Source: Scilla litardierei (taxonomy: Eukaryota; Streptophyta; Magnoliopsida; Asparagales; Asparagaceae). Taken from it: a stretch of 64,000 nt of DNA. Shown here piece after piece: positions 12,185-25,500 of the stretch. Within the stretch, counting starts at the first letter, position 1. Every line of letters begins with the position of its first letter. Both the position numbers and the translations under genes were made by a program. The notes beneath the pieces are model-generated. The model was given only the letters and a program-made list of their open reading frames with translations. It did not search any database and was not told where the DNA came from. Location of the stretch: the NCBI GenBank assembly GCA_030789695.1, contig CM061132.1:155788817-155852816 (forward strand), in the 5' to 3' direction.

Positions 12185-14030
12185 ATGTCATCAACTTCAT
12201 CCCAAGCCGAATGTCTTTCTATTACTCGACCACCACTGTTTGATAGAACCAACCATGTGAGTTAGAAGATAAGAATGATGATCCTTCTCCAATCGATGGA
12301 TACTGACATTTGGATGATCATAAAAAATGTGTATGTGCCAACGGGCACTCTTATGGAGACTTGGGAGAATGTTGTAAAGAAGAATGGAAATTTGAATGCA
12401 AGGGCAATGAATGCATTGTTTTATGTATTGGTTGGCAACGAATTCGACCGGGTGTCACAATGTACCACGATACACCAGATCCGACACATATTAGAAGTAA
12501 CACATAAATGTATAAATAAGGTAAAAGGGTCCAAAATTAATCTCTTGAATGGTAAATTTGAAAGTTTTAAAATACAAGATGGTGAGATTATCTCAGATAT
12601 GAATACTTGTTTCTCGAAGATTATTAACGATCTCATAGGATTACACAAGAAAATCTCTATGTACGATCAGGTTATGAAGATTCGCATGTCTCTAAGACCC
12701 GAGTGGAAGCCCAAGACAACATCAATCAAGAAAGCACATGAACTTCTCAAGCTTCCCACGAAAGAACTTATGGAAAATCTTATGGCATTTGAGATTGAAC
12801 CAAAAGAAGAGAAGGATGAGACTCAACCAACAAAGAAGAAGTTGGCATTCAAGGCCAAAGCCAAGAAGTCCGAGTCTTGGGGGAATCTAATATCGATAAA
12901 GACGAAGTGGATTTCATCTCAACGAACTTCAAAAGAATGTTAAGCAGTAATTTATCTAAACACAACTCTAAATTATCTAACGACATCAGTTGCGTTGGTT
13001 GTAATAAGACATGGTACGTTAGACGAGATTGTCCACTGAAGAAGATAAAGAACAGAGATATACAAAACCAATGACAATGATTAAAAAAGAAGAGAGGGAG
13101 CTACAAGGAGGAGAACTTAAAGAAACCCAAGAGGAAGGGTTTGCAGCTTGGGACCAGATTGATGGTGAAGATGGCTCCAAAGACTCGTCATCCTCATCAG
13201 ATGAAGAATAAGAAAGAGAATAGAAGGCGCATATGTGCTTTATAGCCTCACCTTCTGCCAAGATAAGCACTGCTTCAACCTTTCATGTAGATATTGACAT
13301 TGATATTAATAGCGATGATTATGCTGATGATTTTGATATTAAGATTGATTTTGATGATCAGTGTGTTTAACACAGCTAGTTGCTTGGAGAATACAAAAGG
13401 TTAGAAAAGACTCATAAAAATTGTATTAATTTAAAAACATATATGATGAAGAAAATTCTAGTTTAAATCGGAATTGATGAAATTAAAAAAGACCCCCGAT
13501 GAATTAAATTTTTTAATCAGGAATAGATAACAAAAACAAAAAGCTTATGTATGAGAACCAACACTTAAATTTAGAAAATAAAAGACTCAATATAATAATA
13601 GAATAATGAATACTAGTATAAAAAATGTAAATAATGAGATAGAAGAAAGTAAAGCTACGTATAATGATTTATACAATAATGTTCAAAGGTTTAAAAGGGA
13701 AAAGAATAGCTAACTTATTTAATATGATCTCAAATAGCTAAAAACAATAAAAATGGACTAGGTTACACTTCAAATGCTAACACTGGTAATGTTGGGACCT
13801 CTAAAAACCAACATAATCAAACAAATGTTAGAAAGATAACACCAAATAATACTAATCATAATAAAGGAAAAATGATTAAATTTGGGTTCCAAAATGTTTA
13901 AATGAAAAATCATTTGATGATTATGTAACCAAATTCCAGTAAAATATCCCCCAGTCACATAATTATAAGTATGTAAAAGAAGAGAATACCAAACCCAATT
14001 GAACCTTTTGGAATGCTTGGTCACCTAATT
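12185..14030 (+). pseudogene. Element E gag (Sirevirus type), inactivated
   Basis: ATG at 12185, 13 bp after the primer site. The N-terminus reads MSSTSSQAECLSI. A TAG replaces the conserved Trp of the TNYxSW motif (near 12263). The UBN2 capsid runs to about 12.9 kb, then a frameshift near 12880 leads into ESNIDKDEVDF. The zinc knuckle near 12991-13032 has the form CX2CX4YX4C, so the zinc-binding His is replaced by Tyr. An acidic Ser/Asp/Glu-rich region and MCFIAS follow, as in long Sirevirus gags. The remainder to 14.03 kb is full of stops. No protease or pol is seen before the junction with the gypsy fragment. Confidence 0.8.
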
Positions 14031-14034
14031 AAAG

Positions 14035-15372
14035 TTGGCGTCATTTTGCTTCTTACTATTGGATAGACCGGGCACGCAGTCCATCATGCTATGTTGTCAT
14101 TTCTATTCAATAATAAGCAAATGTGTAACAATCCTGTAACTCATTGATGTCCAGCCTTCACATGCTGGCACACTATACACTTAGCCACACTTCGTGCAAC
14201 ACTCCTATTCGCCAGTAGTGTTGCCTTAGATCCTTGTACATTTTAGTTCTGTCGAGATGAATGGAATCAGTTGAACTATGAGCTTCCTGCAACAGCCCTG
14301 CTTTAATATCACCAAATGATATACAGAGTCTATTGCCAACCCTCAAGGATCCGTCTGCATGAATTTTGAACTTTGGTCTCTGTCCAACCATCACCAACCC
14401 CCTGGTCTTCTGAAGCTTCGAATCATCTGTCTGCGCAGTCTTGATCATGTCTACCAAGATAGACTATATCTGAAGGCTCGTCAATGAAGAAGTTCGCCCT
14501 GTTAAGCCACTTGATCTCCATCTCACAAATCTATTACTGCAGTTTCCACTTAGTCGCAAGGATAATCACCACTAGAAGTTAATTTAGTACATCAGGTACA
14601 CCAGTGACCTTCACATTGTGGAACTGAAGATCAATGTCATAGTCTGTCATTAACTCGATCCATCATTGTTGTTGCATGTTGAGGCCCTTCTAAGTGAAGA
14701 TGTAATTCAAGCTCTTATGATCTGTGGAAACGGTTACATGCTCTTTGAGAGGGAAATTCCTCCATATCTTCAAAGCAAAGACGATGACTGTCAACTCCAC
14801 GTCATGAGTGGGTAGTTTCGCTCATGATTCTTTGGCTCTCTTGACGCATAAGCTACTACACGTCCATGCTGATGTAATACACATCCAAAACCTGTACAGG
14901 ATGCACCGTAGAAAACCTCACATCATTCTGTCTAGTCTGTAACAACGAGCACTGGCACATTACTTAATCTCTTCTTTAGCTACTGGAATGACTGGTCACA
15001 GTCCTTCGACCAACTGTACATCATGTCCTTCTGGGTCAGTCGGGTCATGGGCTCTGCAATCCTCGAAAAGTTCTGAATGAACCTCCTGTAATATCTAACT
15101 AAGCCAAGAAAACTCCGAATTTCTGGCATTGTCTTAGGAGCTGGCCACTTTTGAATGGTAACCATCCGGTCTGGACCAACTGAAATGTCTTCTTCTAATA
15201 CCACATGCCCCAGAAAACCCACATTGTTTAGCCAAAACTCACACTTGCTATACTTAACAAATAATTGGTTCCATCTCAAGGTGTTTAGGACCATCCACAG
15301 ATGTGACGCGTGCTCTTGGACGCTCTTCGAATACACAAATATGTCATCCAATTACACCAGTATGAATTTATC
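14035..15372 (-). pseudogene. Ty3/gypsy pol fragment (RT, RNase H, integrase zinc domain)
   Basis: Reads right to left. It starts within the RT palm at LDDIFVYSKS near 15350-15320, continues through the RT thumb (VGFLGHVVLEEDISV, RSFLGLVRYYRRF), a stop-ridden RNase H region, and the integrase N-terminal zinc region (KMYKDLRQHYWRIG) near 14220. Phrases such as ADGSLRVGNRLCI suggest a chromovirus, possibly Tekay/Del-like. No LTR, primer site or purine tract is visible at either end. The right break is close to 15372; the left break abuts the gag of element E. Confidence 0.85.
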
Positions 15373-15409
15373 ATGCCCTGCTTCCTAAGGTACAGGGAGG
15401 CAAGACGGT

Positions 15410-15532
15410 ACACGCCCGCTCGCAGCTAAGTCAACAGAGATTGATCTCCTTTTTTTTCTTCCATTTTGAAATAGCTACGATAAGCGTCTAGAAATCACAG
15501 TGTGCAGATTCCCCAAATAACAACATAGATAA
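15410..15532 (+). repeat. Left copy of a ~122-bp direct repeat outside element B
   Basis: Begins ACACGCCCGCTCG and ends near AACAACATAGATA. A closely similar copy in the same orientation is at 31644-31764. Both lie outside the LTRs of B. The repeat is not TG...CA bounded and carries no TATA box, so I do not call it an LTR. From 15533 to the B insertion site I see no gene. Confidence 0.75.
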
Positions 15533-15891
15533 TGATCTAGATTATTACAACCTAGGTCCATAGTGTTAGTATCTAAACAATCATCCAAGAATGGTATTTC
15601 CCTTTGTGCTTCGTCTCCTAATTGTAGCCCTTCAACTTCTTCCTCAATAGCCTGCTACCTATTGCGATACCAATCAAGGACCATGCCCTTCTTATGGATA
15701 GATTCGCTGAATACCCAGCTGCCACTGCTGTTGTAGTGCACCTTTTACTCAAGTACAATTTAGCTCCTTCTAATTAGAAACTAATCTTGCAAACTTTTGG
15801 ATCTCATTTAGAACTTGTCTTTAAAAATTGACGCATTAAACATTCATATGATTTAGCTTTTGTTCTTCATTCTCGAAGGTTACCAGCTTAT

Positions 15892-17609
15892 TGTAAGGAC
15901 TGTCTATGTCTTGCAATACTAACAACAAATAATCTAGAGGGGGTGTGTAAATAGAGTAATTGCACAAATTGCATATTTAAAAAGTAAACTTGCAAATTCG
16001 GAATTATACATGCAAGACGAATTTAAACACCACTATCAGAAAACGCAAACACAAGATTTTACCATGGTTTTCCAAACTTGGATACGTCCACTCACACCAA
16101 ATATTCACTATGATTCTCACAAATAGAGTGAATACAGTCTCACACAGAGATACCTCACACGGAGGATTTGGATTCTCACACAGAGAAATCCTTGATCTCA
16201 CACAGAGAGACTTTAATTCTCACACAGAGAGTAGTCAACTAACCATACACAATGTTTGACCTCTCACAAAGAGAGGAACTAGCTCTCACAAAGAAAGCTA
16301 GGGTTTAAACTTACACAAAGATGACATAAATACTCTTGCATATGCCTTGAGATGAACTTACTCAATATGAAAAAGAATGCATGAAAAAGGATCTCCAAGT
16401 GATGAGGTGAACTTGATTGCACTTGGATGATTTCACTTGAGCTAAGCTTCAATGCATGAAGATAGAAATGCTCATGAGAGGGGAATGAGAGAATATGAGT
16501 GGCTTACTGATTCACTAAGATATTCAATGTTAACCAAGAGTTCTAATAGAACTAAACACTCTCCTATATATAGGAAGCCTAAAGAAACCCATAAACCTCA
16601 AGGAAAAAGCCAAGAGAGAAAATCTATCACGGCTATAATCTGGCATTTTACGGCCAAGACAGTCGACTGAAGAAGAACGTACAGTTGACTGGTCAACGGC
16701 TATAATCTGAGCCAAGACAGACGACTGTAGAAGACTACATAGACGACTGTAAATGAGCAGGCGCCTGAATATCATTCAGCAGGCGACTGTCACATGGGAT
16801 GGACAGAAATAGAGGGAATGCAACTTATGCACTTGTGCATTCAGACGACTGACGACCAAAGTCCAAGCGCCTGAAAATATACAGGGCGACTGTAAACTCT
16901 AAATCAGTCGACCGACTCACAAAGTGGGTTGATGCCCAGAAAATGCAAGTTACGTACTTTAACATACAAACGACTGTAGGACAATTTCCAGGTGCCTGAT
17001 GGACGACAGGCGACTGAATAATTAACGTCAGTCGTCTGTTCCCAAAAAGCTCAAGAATGAGTCAATAAAAAGTTGACTTGAGCATTGCAATACAGTCGAC
17101 TGTAGAAGGCCGGCCAGGAATCACCCAGTCGCAGTCGCCTGTAGGAGAGCCAGAGACTCCAATTGAGAAATTTGGCATGATGAACCTATTGGGTTGGATT
17201 CTATGATAATCCTACGGCTTACTAAGATGGTTATATGCATATGTATGAATGAGTAGACCATTTATCAAGGCATTACAATAATCCTATTCTCAAAAAGAGA
17301 AATGCAATTAATAAAAGATATTACATGGATTACATTGCTTCCCTTAGAGTTTAAGCTTCAAGCTCTTGATGCCTTGATGCTCCCCACCAGCTTCCAAGCT
17401 TTGGCATCTCTTGATGAGCTTCCATTCATCAAGTCCCAAGCTTTGGCTATGCTCCCCTTGATGTCCATCCTTGCACCAAGCTATTAGTCTCCAAATCATG
17501 CTATTCTTCATTTGATAAACATGAGACTAAAACATGAGAGTCATTAGCAACAACATAATGTTGTGATCATCATCAAAATAATACTGATTTAAAACACCAA
17601 TACCTTACA
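15892..17609 (-). repeat. Element B 3' LTR
   Basis: 1,718 bp, collinear with the right copy across its full length. On the minus strand it starts TGTAAGGTATTGG. Purine-rich words (GGGGAGC) near its start are typical of Sirevirus ends. TATA (TATATATAG, about 16572-16563) lies downstream of the palindrome array, reading right to left. Confidence 0.92.
16659..17145 (-). promoter_or_regulatory. Palindrome array in the B 3' LTR
   Basis: A dense set of CAGTCGACTG variants (CAGTCGACTG, CAGACGACTG, CAGGCGACTG, CAGGCGCCTG), spaced by unrelated sequence, about 90 bp upstream of the LTR TATA box. Inferred to be binding sites in the LTR promoter. Confidence 0.75.
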
Positions 17610-19476
17610 ATCTCAGCCCTTTTGATGATGATACACATTATGTAAACATATAACGATATAAAACACAATGCTAATGAGCTCCCCATACTTATATGCACCA
17701 ATTGTAAAATGATAGATACACAATTGTAAATTCTCATTATACCAATTGAAAATAAAATGAGGTATGGTGACATATAATAGGTATGGATTACATAAACCAA
17801 TTGAAATAAAATCAATAACATTCACCACATGAATGGTTTACATAATCCCACATATCTCTCCACATATATGTAGTTCTCTCCCCATAGAAGATATAAGTTA
17901 CATAATACTATCTCTCCCCCCATTGTCATTGTCAAGAAGGTGGACAACAAATATACAAGAAGTGACTCTTGTAATTGATTCCAATTATATAAAAAAGACA
18001 AATACACAATAGATTAAGAGATGTACGATACCTGTTACGACCTTAAGGCTGGCCCAGATAATAAAGGCCCATTTGTTTGAAGCCCAAACGGAAGGTCGCC
18101 GCGACACTGGGAAGCTCGCCTCGCTGAGCGACAAGCTTGCCATCAGGATCAACAAAATAAGGTCGCCTACTCTCCTCACAAGAAGCGCGACCAAACGGTC
18201 TAGAGAAACCGAACTAGGTCACCGAGCTTGGCTCTTACCAAGGGCGGTCTTGCCAAAATATCTCTGACAGGGTGACGTAGGGCCACCTACGGCCCCATTA
18301 ATGCCAGAGGTTAAGAGCAAGAACTGATGGCCGCCCATCGCGTCTCCCATTAATGCATTAATGTGTCTGACACCATCTGACACCCATTCATGCATAAATA
18401 TCTCTGACACCTCCGCCGACCCATCACTTCTCCACTTGTGACCCAGCTAAGCAGATTCGACAGGTGATTAAAAACTCTCAATCCTATAAATACCCCCCTC
18501 CAACCACCAATAAGGGGGTTGGTTAGTTGAAATCTTAACTCCTATCCAGTATTCAAGGTCGGATATCTGCCATATATTCGTGCATTCCTCATACGATTAT
18601 CACGCAACGTCGATCTGTCTTAAGATCGTCTATCGTGTTCGATATACTCCATACAATTCATACACTGACTTAAGCATCGGAGAGGCTATGGGTTGACAGC
18701 CAACTCCGCCTTTCTGACAAGTTGTTATTCTTGTAGGAAGCTCACCTCAACCACCAGGAGTCGACGACCTTCGTCGACCATCGGGTGACCTTGGACTCTT
18801 CGCCTCTGAAGCGTGCTCCAAGTCGTGCTAACCTCGCCATCAACCCCTTACTTGTAATCATTGTACCCGTGATTTCCATTTAATATAAATCTTATTGTTG
18901 GGCGGACTTGACCAACAACAATATCAAATTGTAAAATTAAACCGTGGGCATCAATTACTATCCCATGCCCCCCCTAGATCATAGAAATGGTCAAATTGTT
19001 GACTTTTATGGTCAATACCAATTGTAAAGAAAAAGATAAAAAAAATTTATCAATTGTAAGACATAATTAGATACATAGGCCTAAATGTATCAAAGCATTG
19101 ATATAGATAAATCATGCATCGTGATACAAATGACATTGCCAAAGTAGAATATAGCATCAAAAGAGTTGGCAACATCAATGGGTTAAGATCAAGACCATAA
19201 TAACCAGTTGTAAATAATGATCTCAATCAAAACCCAAAAAAGAGTTAAACAATGTTTAAAATATTTTTAAACATACGTAACATATTAACTCCCTACATTG
19301 ATATACATATGGATCAACAAATGCATGTATGCCAATGTAGTCCCCAGGGTCCCCATTTTCATGAAAATACGTTTGAAAACAATTTCAAAAATATGAAAAT
19401 TCACACACAATCAATGGGTATGCTAAGAATAAACATTAAGCATAATACCCATGCAATATGCACATGCGTGAGAGAC
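17610..19476 (-). other. Element B 3' noncoding region
   Basis: AT-rich, without ORFs, lying between the gag end and the 3' LTR and interrupted by solo LTR J. Contains many ACCAATTGTAAA-like words and a C-rich block on the plus strand (CTCTCCCCCCATTG near 17911). On the element strand that block is a purine tract of the kind found as multiple polypurine tracts in Sireviruses. Confidence 0.65.
18033..18920 (+). mobile_element. J: solo LTR, probably Ty3/gypsy, inside element B
   Basis: Starts TGTTACGACC and ends GACCAACAACA. A TATA box (CCTATAAATACC) lies near 18482 in the plus direction. It interrupts the AT-rich noncoding region of B as a much more GC-balanced block. Flanking pentamers ATACC (18028-18032) and ATATC (18921-18925) agree at four of five positions. 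No internal domain is present, consistent with LTR-LTR recombination. The family is inferred only from the style of the ends. Confidence 0.75.
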
Positions 19477-21043
19477 CTAAACATTAGGGAACCGAACCCA
19501 ATAGGAGTTTGATTTCATAATGTAATCACACGAGGTGATCACATCCCTAACTAGAGGGTTGATGTAACTATTCATCTCGTACACACTACACTTAGTGGAA
19601 ATCCAAAGAATTAAGGATTTCCTAGGCAATGGTTTTTCCTTTGCAATAGGAGTGGATATGGCATGCATATGTGTAGAAATAATTTTCTTGCTATGCATAG
19701 AATGAGGATTTTGCTTCTTGGCAAAAAAATGAAGGATTTTCATTTTTCCTCACCACCCTTGTGCTTTACATGTTTCTTGTTGGTGTTATTTTTATAAAAG
19801 AAAACATGGTGATTCTTCTTAGGTGCTTTAGCAATATTTCTTAAATTTGCACCAAAAGAAGAAATAGATGTGGGTTTGGGTACCGCGTTTTGAATATATC
19901 CCAAATCTCTTCTATGAATTACCGGATGTTGTTTTTTCAACAAATCGTGGAGTAAATCCCTAGCATGTACAAAGCTTATGAGCTTTTGGGATTCCTCTTC
20001 ATATTTCAACGTAAGTTGTTGAATGCAAGATTTTAAGCTAAGGTTTTGAGCTACCAACTTTTCATTAATCATGCTCAAACCATTAACTTGAGAGAGAAGT
20101 GTGTCTCTCTCATTAGTGTCACAAATATGCATATCATTATTGTTTACACTAGAAGATTCTAATTCATGCACCATGCTCATAGCATTCTTAAATTTAGCTT
20201 TCAATTTAGCATATGAGTCGATGCACTTACTTGCTGCGTTGGAGGCCACATTGTAACGATACTCAAGCTCCTCGTAAGATAGCTTTGGCTCCTCATCAAC
20301 TTCATCATCGCTTTCCTCCTCGCTCGAGCTTGACGAAGACTATTCCTCTTTTGCCATGAAGCACACTTCTTCATTAGTTTTGAGCCAAACCTCTCCTCTT
20401 CATTGCTAGATCTTGAAGAAAGATCTTCCAATGTTGTGAAGCACGTGTGGACTTGCTCCTTGTCATCTTCGTCTTCATCACTTGATGAGTCCTCATCCGA
20501 ATCATCAAATGTGCCGACAAGTCCCTTCTTTTTGTTCTTGAATTTGGACTTGCCTTTCCAATGTTTCTTCATTTTCCCTTTATAAGCATCTATGTAAGGT
20601 TTGGAAGGGCATTCGGTAGAAAGATGCCCTCTTCATCTACAATTGAAACAAATAAAGTTGTTAGACTTAGAGGCAAACTTTGACAACTATTTACCTTACT
20701 TGCCCTTGAGGAGTGCTTTGAATTGCTTGGCAAGCTATATGAAATCATCATCGCTAGCCTCGTCTTCTTCACTAGAAGCTTCTCGATGGAATTTATCTCT
20801 CCACTCAATTGGCTCCTTCTCGGCATGGAATGCAACCCCCTGTTGCATTTTCGGCTTCTCGGGTTTGGATAGTTGAATCTCATTCTTAAATTGGAGCTTC
20901 ACTTTATACGCCATGAGATTCCCAATGCACTCCTCAACGGTGTATTTGGACATGTCATTGACTCCAAAATCCCGTTGGTCTTTGACTCCCATTGATAAGT
21001 AAGCGAGTCAAAGATCTTATCCACTCGATCCTATTGGGAAATC

Positions 21044-22524
21044 TGTAGGGGAATGTGCCATCAGATCATTTGTATTTGATGCAAATAAAAATTTAAGCCT
21101 AGTTAGGGACTAATTTGCATATGATGCAAAAGAGATTAAATGTGTCTTAATTTGTTTAAAACTATATTTAATATAAGAAACGCAAGGAAAAGGTTATTGG
21201 TAAGACGAGTTCATCCTGCTCTTAACGCAGGTTAAAACCGCGTCAAAAACGGAGTTCAAATGAGCCCTATACGTCTATTCAAAGGTGTTTTAATAGAGAG
21301 CCCAAAACAGACCCAAAGAATAAAACCCACAACTTTAAATAGCATTTGATGCAGAATTTATTGTGTATGGGTAGCAGCCTTAGGCCCGGCCCAAAGGCCA
21401 GGCACTTCTCAAAGCCAGGCGCAAAAAGGGAAAAGGGGGCGCCACGTGGCGCCCCCCGATTGGCCAAGCCGGGCGCCCAAATGGGCGCCAGGCGATAACG
21501 CGGGCACGAGCTTTGCCCGGGCCCGGGCATGTGCGTGCCCGTGCAATGCACGGGCACGCTGCGTGCACGCGGAGGCGCGTGCGCTGCACGTGCCTGGCGC
21601 AATAGGGCCCGCACGCAGCCCTAGGGCTGCGTGCTTTTGCGACGGCTGGGTTGTGCAATTGGGTGGGGGTTTTGCCATACTTTGACGCGACGTTTTGAGG
21701 GTCAAACGGACTCGGATTGACGAGCCGTTTTTTCCTATGCGTTCACCGTTGAACACCCTTCGTATTGATAGGTTGTATCAATCATGAAGCTCAACGGTGA
21801 GGGAGTTAAAATTCACGGAAGTTTGCACTTTGTGAAAGGCAAACTAAATTGATTTTATTAACTCTAATTAATAGTCCCACATCGGTTGTGGAGAAAAGGG
21901 GAGAGTCCGCCGCCTATATAAATAAGGGCCTCACCCCTCCTCCAAACTCGTCCCAAGCTCTAGATCTGAGCTGCTGTCGTAAATGTTGGTGCACGCTCGG
22001 ATCTAGGCTTAAATTAATATTTCTCCTCTCCCTAATATTTCTGCCTTACTCTTGAGAGCTCTAGCAAAGCCGCAAAGGAGTTCGGATTCAGATCCGAAAT
22101 CTTGGCGAAGGTTTCACTCGCCTGAAACTTTCTTCCGCGCGTGGTTGGCTCGGCGACACGGAATTGATCGCCTCAGGATGCGGAGCGGTTCGAGGAGCGG
22201 CTCGACGTGTGACGGGGAGCGGCTCGGAAGACAGTGCGGAACATCTCGCCTGCCCAAGGGTTGAGATTCTGGGTATGTGTTTTAAGCATTAGTTTAATTT
22301 AATCGCAGTAAGTTAGATCCTTCTTGGGATGGTCAGATCCATCCCGAGTCGGCGTAGATCTTGGCTAAGGGTCTTGTACCGTAGGGCTAAGTTAAATTGT
22401 TTAACTGCATGTTAATTAGATTAAATGTTGTTTATTCTTCCGCTGCATTTTTTATATCTATGTTCCTTCCGACTTAGGACAGGAATAGAAATTTTGTGCC
22501 CTAAGTGTTCCCCAAAACCCTACA
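21044..22524 (+). repeat. Element I 5' LTR
   Basis: 1,481 bp, starting TGTAGGGGAATG and ending CAAAACCCTACA. It contains a GC-rich block (about 21380-21660) with a 27-bp palindrome at 21533-21559, a TATA box (TATATAAATA near 21915), and a short minisatellite (GGAGCGGTTCGA, about two units, near 22185). Confidence 0.93.
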
Positions 22525-22525
22525 G

Positions 22526-22537
22526 TGGTATGAGAGC
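22526..22537 (+). promoter_or_regulatory. Element I primer binding site
   Basis: TGGTATGAGAGC directly after the LTR. It differs from the tRNA-iMet complement TGGTATCAGAGC at one base. Confidence 0.8.
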
Positions 22538-25500
22538 ATAGGTCTGCGTAACGATCTAGCACTGGGATTTTATTAAACATAGAAATGCTTTTCAAAATAC
22601 TTTTAAAATTTTTTACAGTTATGAGATAATTTTAAAATGGTTTAGATGCCTTTTTAAAATGTCTCTTTAAATTTATGCGAAAAGTTTAAAATGATTTTAG
22701 ATGTTTAAAATTTTATATGATAAAATTTTAAACATGAAAATTTTAAAATTGTGTTTTAAATTTATGTGATAATTTTAAAATGGATTTTAAGGCTTTAAAA
22801 CTTTATGCGATAAATTTAAAATTAATTTAGATGTTTAAATATTTTATGTGATAAAATTTAAGTATGAAATTTTTAAAAATGATGTTTTAAATTTATGAGA
22901 TATTTTTAAAACTGATTTTAAAAGTTTAAAATTTTTATGCGATAAATATTTTTAGTAGCATGCAAATTTGGTGATATTTTAAAACAAGTTTTTATGAGAT
23001 AAAATACAATGTTTTAAATTCACATTTTAAATTTAAATGTTAAATTTAAGTATGCATGCTAAACTTGTTTATTTGATAAACATTAGTCTATTTAAATGTT
23101 AAATAGTTGTACACTATCTTTATGCGTTAAAATTAGTGTAACATTAACTTTATGGCTATGTCATCTTGTCCCTTATTTGATAACACAAGACAACCCGTTA
23201 GGTTAGCCATTAAGAAATCATTAAAATTCATGAGATATATTTTAATGACATGCTATGTTTTAATAAAACTTTTAACAACCCTTTAAGACCTAATTCCTGA
23301 TTAGGGTAGTCCCTTTAGTAAAAATTTTAATTCTAATTGTTATTATTAGTTCTCATTAAAGGACTTCGCTTTTAGCGTTGGTTAATAAATTTATTAAAAT
23401 CCTAATAACGATTATGATAGCACGTGAACCTTATAGTTGATAAGGATTTAATAAAAGTTATTAAACAAATCCTAAAATTTTGAATTTAAGGATTCAACTA
23501 GTTGATAGGATTAATTAGTTGTTAATGAAAGCTTTTTAGTCTATGGCACGCATATAAAAATGACAAGCTTCATTCAAAGGACCATGATCCAGTCACTGTG
23601 CTTGGCTAAGTTTGCTGGATCGCCCTATAAGGGATAGTGACCATGGCTCAGTCAATTCACTGGCTGTGTTCCGCTGGACCACAATGACGCGAATCATGAT
23701 TATACAATACTCTGGACTATATCTAAGTCAAATACGTTAATAATTTTCTTCAAGATTAGCCGTAGCCCTCTTTCTTTTAGGGGTTAGCAACTATAGGACC
23801 CGTGTTACAGTTGTTGAGCTACACTCAAGCTGTGACATGGCAACCTTATAGAAACCAACTCCTTAAATACATTAGCTGAAAGCTTGACTTGACGCAAACC
23901 GATGTTGTCGTGAATACACCGAGTGTCGGCGTAAGGAAAGTCAATGATGTAGTCTGGCTAGATGTAGTCTAAGACCTGATCCAAACTGACGTTGTCGTGA
24001 ATACACTAAGCGCCGGGGCAAGTCAGGCTAGACACGAAAACAAGGGTCCGACTAGAATAGACATTGTGATTTGGATGAGCACACTCATGATCACAAATGG
24101 CTAGGGATAAAACCGATTAAGAGGGTCATATCTGATATGATCGATGAAGAGTCATCTTCCGATTACAGCGTCTAGCAACTTGTTGAGCTACACTCAAGGT
24201 TGTTAGGCTCAGGGTGATTGGACCTCTTACCCATTAATTTAATTTGATTAAATCGTTCATTGTTAAGGCTTAAAATGATTGTAAAAATAGTGGGAGTGTA
24301 TAGATAGATAAAAGCCAATCTACCTATATTTAATATTGAACATGCTAAACTAGGGCAAGACTATGTTTACCGAAGGAATCAAAATATAATATTTTAATCG
24401 AATAAGTTAACTGGTCGAACCGGTTGATTAATTGAATATCAAGTTAAATTCTAATTGATAGAATTAAATGATATTCTCGTTGACATTAAAATGACCTTCT
24501 AAAGAACAGACTTAAGAAATATGATTTTATTTATGTTCTGGGTCAACAAATAAATTCACGCTACATGTCACTCGCCTCTATATGGGGCAGCTTGAACATA
24601 TAGGAAATTCGAAGTATGTTTCTCTCTACAGCTTGTAAAGCTACGCTTAAGGTTGTATTGACAAACAATTTTGATCCGCAAAGTTCAAGAATTCGATCAA
24701 ATTGTTTGAGTCGAATACGAGTGCATGAGCGGTGCAAGGCTATGTATCCCAATCGGATCTTGAGACAAGCAACTTGTTGTGCTACACTCTAAGTTGCAAA
24801 GCTCAAGCGTTTGGATACATAAGATGATTGCATAGCTATTTATTTATGTTGGGTTATTTAATATCTAAATGTGATTTAGAAAAGGAAGAAGGCACTCCGG
24901 AAAGTCAATTAAGAAAAATAGTAAAGGTATAAGTAGGAGGAAATGAAAATGTGACATATTTTAATGTCACGATTTCATAATTATTGTTATACAAAAGGGT
25001 TAACACATTTTGACGAATGTCGTCACATTACTTCTGAAGCAATGAGTAATATGTATAACGATAATACATATATTAAATGTAATATATAGATACACAAGAT
25101 AGTAGCAAACTTATATGGCAAAATAGACTAGGCCGTATCGAGAGAGTAAGCTTCACAAGTCACATAAAGAGGGGTCTGACCTATCGTATTATGAAGTCTA
25201 CAAACACTTGTGAGTCTTACCTTCTTAGATATAATGGCCGAAACCCATCTGTAACACAGTGGGAGAATGAGTTGTCGAACTCAGTCTGGTACATACTTAT
25301 GTACTCGAGTCTAAATTAACCAAAATAAGTTATTCGTATATTTTATTAAGACACGTGTTCTTGATAAAACACAAGTCTGATAAAATAAAGAACGAAATGA
25401 CAAAAGTATTTAAACTAATTCGATTAGATCGAATGGCCAAATACTTAGCTATATAAAATCTTGCGTAATTAAAAGAAAATGTGATTTTCTCTTAGGTCAA

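Larger units (their letters stand above)
5331..14030 (+). mobile_element. Element E: Sirevirus-like copia (5' LTR, PBS, gag), 3' part lost
   Basis: The 5' LTR runs from somewhere near 5.3 kb to 6672 and resumes at 12071-12158 after the inserted element F. It ends in CA and is followed by a primer binding site and a Sirevirus-type gag. The LTR body resembles the other Sirevirus-like LTRs in this window: a palindrome patch (5750-5815), a TATA-like tATTTATAGA shortly after, then a U5 with long T-rich runs. The left LTR boundary is not resolved. The 3' part is replaced at about 14.03 kb by an oppositely oriented Ty3/gypsy fragment, so pol content and target duplication cannot be judged. Confidence 0.75.

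Noticed and set aside
21279..21756. Long overlapping open frames on both strands
   Set aside because: They lie in the GC-rich block of the I LTR, recur in the other LTR (27902-28320), and reflect composition, not protein.
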